Positions 1 to 6,569 of a stretch of DNA of 25,818 nucleotides are shown here, one piece after another. Source of the stretch: a virus. Position numbers and translations under genes: made by a program. The stretch's first letter is position 1. Each line of letters starts with the position of its first letter. The stretch spans positions 1 through 25,818 of the IMG/VR virus record IMGVR_UViG_3300043446_000708; one strand, written 5' to 3'. The notes under the pieces were generated by a model. It was not told the DNA's origin, searched no databases, and was given only the letters and a program-made list of their open reading frames with translations.

Positions 1-438
1 AAAGCGATTGACCGATTGTTTGAACGCCTAGCAGCCAGCTACGGCAACGAGTGGACTGCCAAGTGGATGGGGCAGGATGAGGCCAAGGTGAAGAGCCTGT
101 GGGCGCACGAGCTGTCTGCCTACGAGAGCCACCTCGAGTGCATCGCATGGGCGCTTGAGAACCTGCCACCACGATCACCCAACGTGATCGAGTTCAAGCA
201 GCTCTGCCGCATGGCCCCTCGCAACGAGAGCGTGCCAGCCATCACCCATGTGAAGGCCGACCCAGCTCGAGTGGCCGCTGAGTTCGCCAAGCTGCGCGAT
301 GTGATCAAGGCCAAGCCAGCGTCTGAGTACGACCCCAAGGCATGGGCAAGGATCATCATCGCAAGGCACGAAGCTGGCGAGAAGATCAGGCCATTGAACC
401 TGCGCTTTGCACGCGAGGCATTGGGGATTGCAGCATGA
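1..438 (+). CDS. Replication protein P-like protein, 5'-truncated by window edge
   Basis: The reading frame is open from base 1 (KAIDRLFERL...) to the stop at 436-438, so the true start lies upstream; the TTG at 16 is only an internal codon. About 145 residues are visible. The segment with IDRLFERLAASYGNEW, a conserved Trp-rich stretch, WALENLPPRSPNVIEFKQLCR and a basic C-terminal helix resembles the C-terminal part of phage replication P-like or helicase-loader-type proteins and related phage hypotheticals, which I associate with beta- and gammaproteobacterial phages. If that is right, it recruits host DnaB helicase to the phage origin. The next gene starts inside its stop codon (ATGA at 435-438), implying translational coupling. 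The fold is recognised from memory of the family, not from a search. Confidence 0.6.
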   Translation, partial: KAIDRLFERLAASYGNEWTAKWMGQDEAKVKSLWAHELSAYESHLECIAWALENLPPRSPNVIEFKQLCRMAPRNESVPAITHVKADPARVAAEFAKLRDVIKAKPASEYDPKAWARIIIARHEAGEKIRPLNLRFAREALGIAA

Positions 439-566
439 CGGTCACGCAATTCTTCCTACTGCTGTCGGCCATCTACATCGCGCCACACCTCAACAAGTCA
501 GGCTCCCAAGTGGTCGGCATCATCATGCTGGGCTGCGGGATCATCGCATTGTGGGGTGGAGCATGA
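435..566 (+). CDS. Small two-helix hydrophobic protein (43 aa)
   Basis: The ATG at 435 overlaps the stop of the preceding gene by 4 nt. The 43-residue product has a hydrophobic N-terminal segment (FFLLLSAIYIAPHL), a short polar turn (NKSGSQ) and a second hydrophobic segment (VVGIIMLGCGIIALWGG). This looks like a membrane hairpin. I do not recognise a family. A location in a string of coupled micro-genes before the terminase is typical of phage accessory genes. A role at the host membrane, such as holin-like or superinfection exclusion, is possible, but nothing in the sequence proves it. Confidence 0.5.
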   Translation: MTVTQFFLLLSAIYIAPHLNKSGSQVVGIIMLGCGIIALWGGA

Positions 567-670
567 GCCGCGCACACGCCCACCAAATCCTCAACGCAGT
601 GCGTGCTGGTGTGCGCTACCCTTTGCACATCATCAACACCGCGCTGGCCGTGACAGGCGACTTGGCATGA
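563..670 (+). CDS. Hypothetical small protein (35 aa)
   Basis: The ATG at 563 overlaps the previous stop by 4 nt (ATGA), and the stop is at 668-670. The product begins MSRAHAHQILNAVRAG and ends in a moderately hydrophobic segment (YPLHIINTALAVTGDLA). There is no recognisable domain. The main support is the precise stop/start overlap on both sides and G/C-ending codons; the short length keeps confidence modest. Confidence 0.4.
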   Translation: MSRAHAHQILNAVRAGVRYPLHIINTALAVTGDLA

Positions 671-720
671 CCATCATCATCTTCTGCGCGGCCATCGACA
701 TCATCTTCTTTGAACTCTGA
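667..720 (+). CDS. Hydrophobic micropeptide (17 aa)
   Basis: An ATG at 667 overlaps the preceding stop by 4 nt and encodes MTIIIFCAAIDIIFFEL, followed by TGA at 718-720. Almost all residues are Ile, Phe, Ala, Leu or Cys, so a translated product would insert into or lie on a membrane. It fits the overlapping chain but may only be a coupling leader that delivers ribosomes to the ATG at 728, eight bases downstream. No homologue is known to me. Confidence 0.25.
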   Translation: MTIIIFCAAIDIIFFEL

Positions 721-727
721 AAAAAAT

Positions 728-955
728 ATGACACTCGACGAATTGATCCAGACCCTGCGCATGGCAGCGGTCAACGAGAACACCATCACGGCCATGACCA
801 ATGCCTACAACCTCGGTTTTGAGGAAGCTCAAAGCTCACGCTATCAGCCTGTCGCTGTTGTGCATGACTGGAAAGTGCATGGGCCAGAGTTCAAAGGACT
901 CACCAACAACTGGCCTACGGTTGGCACAATCCTCTACGCAAAAGAGGCAGCATGA
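728..955 (+). CDS. Hypothetical phage protein (75 aa)
   Basis: I choose the ATG at 728 (MTLDELIQTLRMAAV) over an in-frame TTG at 710, because the TTG would lengthen the protein by only six residues and has no ribosome-binding site. The N-terminal 40 residues are predicted helical. The C-terminal part contains VHDWKVHGPEFKG and NNWPTVGTILYA, which looks like a compact mixed fold. The family is unknown. Its stop overlaps the next start (ATGA at 952-955), so it belongs to the same coupled string of small early or accessory genes. Confidence 0.6.
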   Translation: MTLDELIQTLRMAAVNENTITAMTNAYNLGFEEAQSSRYQPVAVVHDWKVHGPEFKGLTNNWPTVGTILYAKEAA

Positions 956-1113
956 AAACCGTACTCGCACCCAACGCGCCTTGGCCTTATCTCAAGCCAG
1001 CAGCACCAGCACCTGCACCTGAGAAAAAAAAGAGAGTGCCAAAGCCACCACAGAACCAGAGCAAGAGACGGCAGACCGATGCCAAGTTTGAAGAATGGAT
1101 GGCAAAGCTGTGA
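952..1113 (+). CDS. Small Pro/Lys-rich basic protein (53 aa)
   Basis: ATG at 952 overlaps the previous stop by 4 nt; stop at 1111-1113. After an N-terminal MKTVLAPNAPWPYLKP the chain becomes an Ala-Pro run, then a Lys/Arg/Pro/Gln-rich stretch (EKKKRVPKPPQNQSKRRQ) and a short C-terminal helix (DAKFEEWMAKL). The product is strongly basic and probably disordered, which suggests nucleic-acid or protein binding. I do not recognise a family. It overlaps the next gene by 19 nt in another frame, which is more than the usual 1-4 nt here. Confidence 0.5.
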   Translation: MKTVLAPNAPWPYLKPAAPAPAPEKKKRVPKPPQNQSKRRQTDAKFEEWMAKL

Positions 1114-1364
1114 TCGATACCTACAGCGAAGAGTACCGACACCAGTGCGAGGTGCGCACCGTCCTTCGCTGGCGGCGTGACTATGGTGGCTACAAGGCTC
1201 ACGAGTACATCGACAGCATCGAGAAAAAGCGCGGCAAAGCAGCAGCCGAGCGCCTGATGCGTGACTGCCAGATGCAATGGAGCTTTGGCAACCGAGGGCA
1301 AGAAGGGCAATGGCTTGATGCCCCTGTTGCGAAATTCACATCAGAGACTAGAATCGCGTCATGA
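1095..1364 (+). CDS. Conserved phage hypothetical protein (89 aa, DUF7696-like)
   Basis: The 89-residue product has a helical core with the pattern YSEEYRHQCEVRTVLRWR, then YIDSIEKKRGKAAAERL, then QWSFGNRGQEGQW. This layout recalls a small phage family found just upstream of terminase genes in many proteobacterial prophages (DUF7696-type, from memory). Function is unknown. The start at 1095 lies inside the previous gene, and the stop (1362-1364) is inside the ATG of the small-terminase frame, so it is probably co-translated with the packaging genes. Confidence 0.65.
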   Translation: MDGKAVIDTYSEEYRHQCEVRTVLRWRRDYGGYKAHEYIDSIEKKRGKAAAERLMRDCQMQWSFGNRGQEGQWLDAPVAKFTSETRIAS

Positions 1365-1834
1365 CTACCGAACCAAACAAGCAGGGAGAAAAGCGCATGG
1401 GTCGCCCTCCCGAGCCAGTACCCCAAGCCAAGGCCAACGAGATCATCGAATGGATCGCGTCAGGCCAGACGCTGCGTGAGTTCTGCCGTCAAGAGGGCAA
1501 CCCAGCTTGGCGCACTGTGTACGAGTGGCTGGAGAAGGATGAAGAGTTCGCCGCACGCTTCGCACGCGCACGCGAGATGGGCCACGATGCCATCGCAGAG
1601 GAATGCCTTGAGATCATCGACAGCGAAGCAGAGATGGCCGAGACGTTTTCGCAGTCTGGTGGCAGCAAGCACCGCGACAGCGCCCACGTTTCGTGGATGA
1701 AAAACCGAGTCGAGATGCGGCTCAAGCTGTTGGCGAAGTGGAACCCCAAGAAGTACGGCGACAAGGTCGATGTGACCTCCGCTGGCGAGAAGGTCGGCTT
1801 TGCCATCAACATCGATATGGGAGAAAAGCCTTGA
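1361..1834 (+). CDS. terS: Terminase small subunit (TerS)
   Basis: This is the DNA-recognition subunit of the packaging motor: it binds the phage packaging site and presents DNA to the large terminase. The product is up to 157 aa. It has a GRPPEP motif, then an N-terminal helix-turn-helix-like region (ANEIIEWIASGQTLREFCRQ...WRTVYEWL), acidic helices (AEECLEIIDSEAE), and RVEMRLKLLAKWNPKKYGDK, all characteristic of the Sf6 gp1-type small terminases. The ATG at 1361 overlaps the previous stop. However, an in-frame ATG at 1397 (MGRPPEP) has an ideal GGAG eight bases upstream, so the mature protein may be 12 residues shorter. Large terminase lies 214 nt downstream. Confidence 0.88.
   Translation: MTTEPNKQGEKRMGRPPEPVPQAKANEIIEWIASGQTLREFCRQEGNPAWRTVYEWLEKDEEFAARFARAREMGHDAIAEECLEIIDSEAEMAETFSQSGGSKHRDSAHVSWMKNRVEMRLKLLAKWNPKKYGDKVDVTSAGEKVGFAINIDMGEKP
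1385..1388 (+). promoter_or_regulatory. Ribosome-binding site for the alternative TerS start
   Basis: GGAG is placed eight bases before the in-frame ATG at 1397. The ATG at 1361 has only weak purine-rich sequence upstream. This argues that the internal ATG, directly before GRPPEP, is used at least part of the time. Confidence 0.5.
1820..1823 (+). promoter_or_regulatory. Ribosome-binding site supporting the TTG start at 1831
   Basis: GGAG within ATGGGAGAAAAGCC lies seven bases before a TTG that overlaps the TerS stop. It is the reason for choosing a TTG start for the membrane protein that follows. Confidence 0.55.
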
Positions 1835-2049
1835 TCTACTTTGCCTACTTTTGCCTCGGCCTGTTCGTTGGCGTTGGCCTCACCGTGCTGTGGCTCGCCG
1901 TGTTTGCTGGCCCACCTGTCGACCATGTCACGCTCGAGCCAGTGCAGCGTCAGCCTGACTTTGGTGATGCCTACATGGAGCGCGAGGCTCGTCGCGTCGA
2001 GCGCCCACTGTACGAGAAGAGCGTGGCTGGCGTGGTGGTCAAAGACTGA
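1831..2049 (+). CDS. Single-pass membrane protein between terminase genes (72 aa)
   Basis: I choose the TTG at 1831. It overlaps the TerS stop (TTGA) and has GGAG seven bases upstream; a longer reading from 1693 would overlap TerS by 140 nt. Residues 2-26 (IYFAYFCLGLFVGVGLTVLWLAVFA) form one strong membrane segment without a leading charge cluster. The remaining ~45 residues are soluble and charged (MEREARRVERPLYEKSV). The topology resembles an N-anchored small protein. The family is not recognised. The stop overlaps the large-terminase ATG by one base, so it is embedded in the packaging operon. Roles in membrane tethering or lysis are guesses only. Confidence 0.6.
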   Translation: MIYFAYFCLGLFVGVGLTVLWLAVFAGPPVDHVTLEPVQRQPDFGDAYMEREARRVERPLYEKSVAGVVVKD

Positions 2050-3437
2050 TGGCCGTCATCAACTACGCCCCGACTGGCCCTGTCTCCCGCGCCTTCATGT
2101 GGGACGACAGCTTCTTTCGCGGCATCATGGGGCCGTTCGGCTCTGGCAAGTCCACCGTCTGCATCATGGACATACTGCGCAGGTCGCAGCAGCAGAAAGT
2201 TGGAAGCGATGGCAAGCGCCGCAGCCGTTGGGCCGTGGTGCGTAACACCTACCCAGAACTGCGCACTACCACGATCAAGTCATGGCATCAGTGGGTTCCA
2301 CCACAGCTTGGCCGTTGGGTCGACACTGGCCCACCCACGCATCACATCCAAGAGGGCGACCTCGACATGGAGATCATCTTCGTGTCGCTCGACCGTCCTG
2401 ATGACGTTGCCAAGCTGCTCGGTATGGAGCTGACAGGCGCATGGATCGACGAGGCCCGTGAAGTACCCAAGGCCGTAGTCGACGGCCTGACTGGTCGTGT
2501 CGGTCGCTACCCCAGCAAGATGATGGGTGGCTGCTCGTGGTCTGGCATCATCGCCTCGACCAACCCGCCTGACAGCGATCACTGGTGGTACAAGCTGGCC
2601 GAGGACGTTCACCCCGAGGGCTGGCGCTTCTTCCGTCAGCCATCAGGCATGTCGCCCGATGCAGAGAACCGTGAGAACCTGCCGCCCAACTACTACGAGC
2701 GCCAGATCGCAGGCAAAGACGAGGATTGGGTCAAGGTCTACGTCCACGGCGAGTACGGCTTCGTGCGCGATGGCCGACCCGTCTATCCCGAGTACAAGGA
2801 CGCGATCCACTGCAAAGAGTTCGACCTGCTGCCCTCCGTGCCGATCCATGTGGGCATCGACTTTGGTCTGACACCTGCCGCCGTGATCGGCCAGAAGACC
2901 GCGATGGGCCAATGGCGCTGGCACTCTGAGCTGGTGACCGAGGACATGGGTGCGGTGCGCTTTGCCCAGCTCCTGAACCAGCACATCCAGACGCACTACA
3001 AAGGCTTTCCGATTGGCTCGATCACGGGCGACCCTGCTGGTGACATCCGTGCGCAGACCGATGAGATCACGCCCTTCCAGATTCTGAGAGCCAACGGCGT
3101 GATGGCAAACCCTGCCGCAACCAACGACTTCATCAAGCGCCGCGAGAGTGTGGCCGTGCCTCTCACGCGCCTAATCGATGGCAGCGCAGGCCTGATCATT
3201 CACCCGCAATGCAAGATGCTGCGCAAAGGCATGGCAGGGGGCTACAATTACAAGCGACTACAAGTCACGGGCGAAGAGCGCTACCGCGATGTTCCCGACA
3301 AAGGCAAATACTCCCACGTTTGTGAAGCTGGGCAGTACATGATGGTCGGCGGCGGCGAAGCGAAAGCGCTTGTCAGGCGTGATCGTCCTGCATTTCGGCA
3401 GGCGACCGCAATCTCAGACTACAACATCATGGGGTGA
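2049..3437 (+). CDS. terL: Terminase large subunit (TerL), ATPase/nuclease
   Basis: This is the motor that translocates and cuts phage DNA at the portal. The 462-aa length is normal for a podovirus TerL. Visible landmarks are the Walker A motif GPFGSGKS (residues 28-35), an adenine-binding-type segment after WAVVRNTYPELR, Walker B GAWIDEA with the Asp-Glu pair at 134-135, and a coupling-type segment ASTNPP. The RNase H-like nuclease domain starts at GIDFGLTP (Asp271), with a second acidic site at GDPAGD (Asp328). The start overlaps the upstream stop by one base. The order TerS, small membrane protein, TerL, small proteins, portal fits T7/BPP-1-like podoviruses. Confidence 0.95.
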   Translation: MAVINYAPTGPVSRAFMWDDSFFRGIMGPFGSGKSTVCIMDILRRSQQQKVGSDGKRRSRWAVVRNTYPELRTTTIKSWHQWVPPQLGRWVDTGPPTHHIQEGDLDMEIIFVSLDRPDDVAKLLGMELTGAWIDEAREVPKAVVDGLTGRVGRYPSKMMGGCSWSGIIASTNPPDSDHWWYKLAEDVHPEGWRFFRQPSGMSPDAENRENLPPNYYERQIAGKDEDWVKVYVHGEYGFVRDGRPVYPEYKDAIHCKEFDLLPSVPIHVGIDFGLTPAAVIGQKTAMGQWRWHSELVTEDMGAVRFAQLLNQHIQTHYKGFPIGSITGDPAGDIRAQTDEITPFQILRANGVMANPAATNDFIKRRESVAVPLTRLIDGSAGLIIHPQCKMLRKGMAGGYNYKRLQVTGEERYRDVPDKGKYSHVCEAGQYMMVGGGEAKALVRRDRPAFRQATAISDYNIMG

Positions 3438-3440
3438 AAT

Positions 3441-3716
3441 ATGGGCGGTGTAGTGAAATCAGTCACCAATGCAGTCAGCGGTTTTGTTGGCGGCATGTTC
3501 GGTGCAAACGATACAACTCAGTACCAAACAATCCAGCAGCAAGCGCCAACGCCAACGGCTCCAGCGCCTGCGCCAACAATCGATGCAGCGCGTCAATCGC
3601 AGCAGTCGTCTGACCGTGCAGCAGAGCGCCGTGGCCGTGCAGCAACCATCTTGACCAGTCAGCAGGGCGACTTGAGCGCAACGCAAACTGGCACAAGCAA
3701 ACTCTTGGGAGGCTGA
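3441..3716 (+). CDS. Small virion-region protein, paralogue A (91 aa)
   Basis: The protein begins with an amphipathic or hydrophobic N-terminus (MGGVVKSVTNAVSGFVGGMFG) and continues with a Gln/Pro/Ala-rich disordered middle. It ends with RRGRAATILTSQQG and a TGTSKLLGG tail. The same plan (MGG-hydrophobic helix, low-complexity linker, Arg-rich turn, GTK/S-LLG terminus) recurs in the very next gene, so the two look like tandem paralogues. Genes of this shape commonly sit between TerL and portal in podoviruses. Their role is unknown to me; a head or ejection component that touches membranes is an inference from the N-terminus. The start follows TerL by 3 nt. Confidence 0.7.
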   Translation: MGGVVKSVTNAVSGFVGGMFGANDTTQYQTIQQQAPTPTAPAPAPTIDAARQSQQSSDRAAERRGRAATILTSQQGDLSATQTGTSKLLGG

Positions 3717-3717
3717 C

Positions 3718-4044
3718 ATGGGTGGAGCAATCAAATCAGCGGTGAGCGCAGTCACATCGACAGTGGGCAAAGTGATTGGCGCAGATGCGCCGTCTGCTGG
3801 TTCATCATCGGCATCGCCTGCCGCAGCATCTCCTACGGCCACATCACCCATTGCAGCAACCGCAGCCACGCCATCGTATGCGCCGCCACCCGAGTTGCGC
3901 GGCACTATGCAGGACGCACAGAACGCAATGGACTTTCAGAACAACGCATCACGCCGCAGGCCTTCTGGCGGTGGCGCACAGATGCTTGCAGGCAACAGCC
4001 CAGCGCTCACCAACGCTGGAACGAAAACCCTTTTGGGGAGCTAA
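3718..4044 (+). CDS. Small virion-region protein, paralogue B (108 aa)
   Basis: This is the second member of the tandem pair. It has MGGAIKSAVSAVTSTVGKVIG at the N-terminus, a long Ala/Ser/Pro-rich linker, then SRRRPSGGGAQMLAG and a TNAGTKTLLGS tail. A GGGAGG ribosome-binding site lies five bases upstream, and the gap to the previous stop is one base. It is longer than its neighbour, mainly through the linker. Function unknown; portal follows 3 nt downstream. Confidence 0.7.
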   Translation: MGGAIKSAVSAVTSTVGKVIGADAPSAGSSSASPAAASPTATSPIAATAATPSYAPPPELRGTMQDAQNAMDFQNNASRRRPSGGGAQMLAGNSPALTNAGTKTLLGS

Positions 4045-4047
4045 GAC

Positions 4048-5703
4048 ATGACCGACTCTCGCGTCGATGACATCATTCGCCGTCAAGAAAAGATGGCGAC
4101 CGACAGGGCTATCTTTGACAGCCACTGGCGCGAGATTGCAGAGCGCATCTTGCCCCGTTCCGATCACTTCAAGGTCAACCGCAACGCAGGCGACAAGCAC
4201 ACCGAGCGCGTGTTCGATGCCACGGCCAACCTTGCCCTCGAGCGCTTTGCTGCCGCGATGGAATCGATGCTCACGCCTCGCACCCAGCGCTGGCACAAGC
4301 TCAAGACTGGCGTGCCTGAACTCGATGAGAACCAAGAGGTCAAAGAGTATCTCGATGCCCTGACCCAGATTTTGTTTCAGGTGCGCTATGCACCCAAAGC
4401 CAACTTCGCGTCACAGGCCAACGAGTGCTACATCGGCCTCGGTGCTTTCGGCACGAGTGGCATGTTCATCGATGACCTGATCGGCCACGGCATTCGCTAT
4501 CGCTCCGTGCCACTCAACGAGATGTTCATCGCTGAGAACCACCAAGGCATGGTCGACACCGTGCATCGTCGCTTTCCGATGACAGCACGCCAAGCCGCCC
4601 AGCGCTTTGGCACAAAGATGTTGCCAGAGGCCATCAAGAAGGCCGTCGAAAAGTCGCCCGAGCAAAACTTCGACTTCATCCATGCTGTGATGCCTCGCGG
4701 CGAGATTGATGGCAACCGCAAAGACTACAAAGGCATGCCCATCGCCTCGTGCTACATCGCCATCGATGGCCGCAGCATCGTGGGCGAAGGTGGCTTCCAC
4801 ACCATGCCGTATGCCGTGGGTCGCTACGTCACTGGCCCCAAAGAGGTCTATGGCCGCAGCCCTGCGATGACCGTGCTGCCTGACATCAAGATGCTCAACG
4901 AGATGAGCAAGACGGTGATCCGCGCTGCTCACAAGATGGTCGACCCTCCTCTGCTTTTGCAGGAAGACGGTGCGCTGGCTGCATTCGACATGCGACCAAG
5001 CGCCCTCAACTACGGTGGTGTCAACGAGCAGGGCCAGCAGCTCGTGCATGCGTTGCAGACCAACGGTCGCGTCGACATCGGCCTCGACATGATGGATCAG
5101 CGCCGCAAGGTCATCAACGATGCCTTCTTGGTCACGCTGTTCCAAATCCTCGTCGACTCGCCACAGATGACGGCGACCGAGGCCATGCTGCGTGCGCAGG
5201 AGAAGGGCGCTCTGTTGGCTCCGACAATGGGCCGTCAGCAGTCCGAGTTCCTTGGCCCACTGATCGAGCGCGAGATCGACATCTTGGCTCGAGCTGGTGT
5301 GCTGCCGCCCATGCCTGACGTTTTGCGTGAGGCTGGTGGCTCGGTCGACATCGAGTACGCATCGCCCTTGAACCGCGCCCAGCGTGCCGAGGAAGGCGTG
5401 GCGATCATGAACACCTTGCAGGCCATCGCGCCGCTGGCTCAGATCGACCCGTCTGTGATGGATGTGTTCGACCCAGAGGCCGTGGCCCGTGAGTTGGCCG
5501 ACATCAACGGCGTGCCTGCCAAGGTCATGCGCTCTGCCGAAAAGATGAAGGCGCTCAACGATCAGAAGGCACAGGCTGCACAGGCCCAGCAACTGCTCGA
5601 GGCTGCACCCGTGGCCGCAAGCACTGCAAAAGACTTGGCACAGGCGCAGGCGTTGGCCTCGTCCAGCCCTTCACAGCAAACCCCTAACCTGTTCGCAGCA
5701 TGA
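4048..5703 (+). CDS. Portal protein (head-tail connector)
   Basis: This is the dodecameric ring at the packaging vertex through which DNA enters and leaves. The 551-residue product matches the T7 gp8/head-to-tail connector family in length and layout: an N-terminal helix with RQEKMATDRAIFDSHWREIAERILPR, then ATANLALERFAAAMESMLTPRTQRWHKL, a central YCI/RS-type beta region, and a C-terminal Ala/Gln-rich helical tail (residues ~500-551). GGAG lies seven bases before the ATG. The stop overlaps the next ATG by 4 nt. The family assignment is firm. Confidence 0.93.
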   Translation: MTDSRVDDIIRRQEKMATDRAIFDSHWREIAERILPRSDHFKVNRNAGDKHTERVFDATANLALERFAAAMESMLTPRTQRWHKLKTGVPELDENQEVKEYLDALTQILFQVRYAPKANFASQANECYIGLGAFGTSGMFIDDLIGHGIRYRSVPLNEMFIAENHQGMVDTVHRRFPMTARQAAQRFGTKMLPEAIKKAVEKSPEQNFDFIHAVMPRGEIDGNRKDYKGMPIASCYIAIDGRSIVGEGGFHTMPYAVGRYVTGPKEVYGRSPAMTVLPDIKMLNEMSKTVIRAAHKMVDPPLLLQEDGALAAFDMRPSALNYGGVNEQGQQLVHALQTNGRVDIGLDMMDQRRKVINDAFLVTLFQILVDSPQMTATEAMLRAQEKGALLAPTMGRQQSEFLGPLIEREIDILARAGVLPPMPDVLREAGGSVDIEYASPLNRAQRAEEGVAIMNTLQAIAPLAQIDPSVMDVFDPEAVARELADINGVPAKVMRSAEKMKALNDQKAQAAQAQQLLEAAPVAASTAKDLAQAQALASSSPSQQTPNLFAA

Positions 5704-6005
5704 TCGGCAACCTCACCAAAGCAGTCCAGCGCATCCTGAATCGCAAGCACGCCTATCGTGCCGTGTTCTTTGATGCGTCTGGCAACGTCAGCCCCAACGC
5801 CGAGATCGTGTTGGCCGACCTCAAGAAGTTCTGCCGCGCACAGTCCACCACGGTGACGGTGTCGCCCATCAGCAAGAACATCGACCCTCTGGCAATGGCA
5901 ATGGCCGAAGGTCGCCGCGAGGTGTGGATGCGCCTGATGGCCCACCTGCACATCGACGAGAAACAAGTCTTCAACCTCGAGGAACCAAACAATGGCAACG
6001 ACTAA
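5700..6005 (+). CDS. Bbp19-like phage structural-module protein (101 aa)
   Basis: The product has the motif order RAVFFDASGNVSPNAEIVLADLKKFCRA, ISKNIDPLAMAMAEGRREVWMRL and a short helix. This matches the small protein family typified by Bordetella phage BPP-1 Bbp19, encoded right after the portal. The conserved D...G...VL.DL..FCR and D....A..EGRR...R elements are all present. The function of the family is not established; its constant position suggests a morphogenesis role. It starts inside the portal stop (ATGA) and overlaps the next gene by 14 nt. Confidence 0.78.
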   Translation: MIGNLTKAVQRILNRKHAYRAVFFDASGNVSPNAEIVLADLKKFCRAQSTTVTVSPISKNIDPLAMAMAEGRREVWMRLMAHLHIDEKQVFNLEEPNNGND

Positions 6006-6444
6006 CGCAGCCAAGATGCTGTCTGGTGACAACCCAGCAGACGAGGCAAAAGAGTACAGCACAGCCGAGGGCAGCAGCACCAACGCAAAGGCTGCTGAGT
6101 TCTTCATGGTGTTGCTGATGGCCGCGCCAATGGCCCACATCCTGCACTTGCAGACGCGCAGCTTTGCCGAACACATGGCGCTCAACACGCTGTACTCAGA
6201 GCTGCCCGAGCTGACCGACACGTTGATCGAGTCCTACCAAGGCAAGTACGGCATCGTCGAGAACTACCCCAACCAAGCGACCATGCCGCCGTACAACAAC
6301 GCGCTCGAGTTCGTTGTGCATCTCAACAAGTTTGTGGACGACACGCGATACCTCGTGTGCGACGACAGCGAGATGCAGAACGCCATCGATGAGATCGTCA
6401 CGCTGCTGAACTCCACCACCTACAAGCTCAAGTTTCTTTCTTGA
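5992..6444 (+). CDS. Dps/ferritin-like phage protein (DUF5856-like, 150 aa)
   Basis: A GAGGAA ribosome-binding site lies just upstream. After a ~30-residue disordered N-terminus the protein is all helical. FFMVLLMAAPMAHILHLQTRSFAEHMALNTLYSELPEL...LIESYQGKYG closely follows the phage DUF5856 pattern, which I recall as a ferritin-like four-helix bundle. His49, His61, Asp76 and Glu80 have the same spacing (12, 15, 4) as the ferroxidase ligands His51, His63, Asp78 and Glu82 of E. coli Dps. The fifth Dps ligand, Asp67, corresponds to Asn65 here. A second histidine, His52, is an alternative to His49. Iron or DNA binding is an inference. The position between portal and scaffold is unusual for such a fold. 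Confidence 0.72.
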   Translation: MATTNAAKMLSGDNPADEAKEYSTAEGSSTNAKAAEFFMVLLMAAPMAHILHLQTRSFAEHMALNTLYSELPELTDTLIESYQGKYGIVENYPNQATMPPYNNALEFVVHLNKFVDDTRYLVCDDSEMQNAIDEIVTLLNSTTYKLKFLS

Positions 6445-6569
6445 TCTGCAACGAATAGGCCGAAAGCTGATGCGCCCCGAATGCTTGAATCGCGGAGATG
6501 AGTAGCGCGGTATCTGGACGAAGCAAGTAGGCCACCCCTTTTTTTCAACCACTCCAAAGGAGCTTCTCG
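6445..6569 (+). other. Intergenic region before the scaffold gene
   Basis: This is the longest non-coding stretch of the head module, at 125 bases. It holds a run of seven T (6539-6545) without a convincing hairpin before it. It also has a very short frame (ATG at 6470, 11 codons) and a string, GAGTAGCGCGGTATCTGG, that looks like a tRNA D-arm but has no matching anticodon or T arm. AAAGGAG just before 6570 is the ribosome-binding site of the scaffold gene. I see no clear sigma-70 promoter; a phage-specific promoter or processing site is possible. Confidence 0.35.

Noticed and set aside
1693-1830. Longer version of the small membrane protein starting at 1693
   Set aside because: It would overlap TerS by 140 nt, and the added residues are not strand- or domain-like. 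The TTG at 1831 has GGAG and the usual overlap.
4411-5592. 393-codon open frame on the minus strand, opposite the portal gene
   Set aside because: The portal assignment is firm, and the antisense product is low-complexity and His-rich.
6484-6515. Possible sigma-70 promoter (TTGAAT with a GTATCT-like -10)
   Set aside because: The spacer is about 19 bases and the -10 match is poor, so it is not supported without transcript data.
6489-6540. Possible tRNA (GAGTAGCGCGGTATCTGG looks like a D-arm)
   Set aside because: No anticodon stem, T-loop (GGTTCGAATCC type) or closing acceptor strand can be found at tRNA distances.
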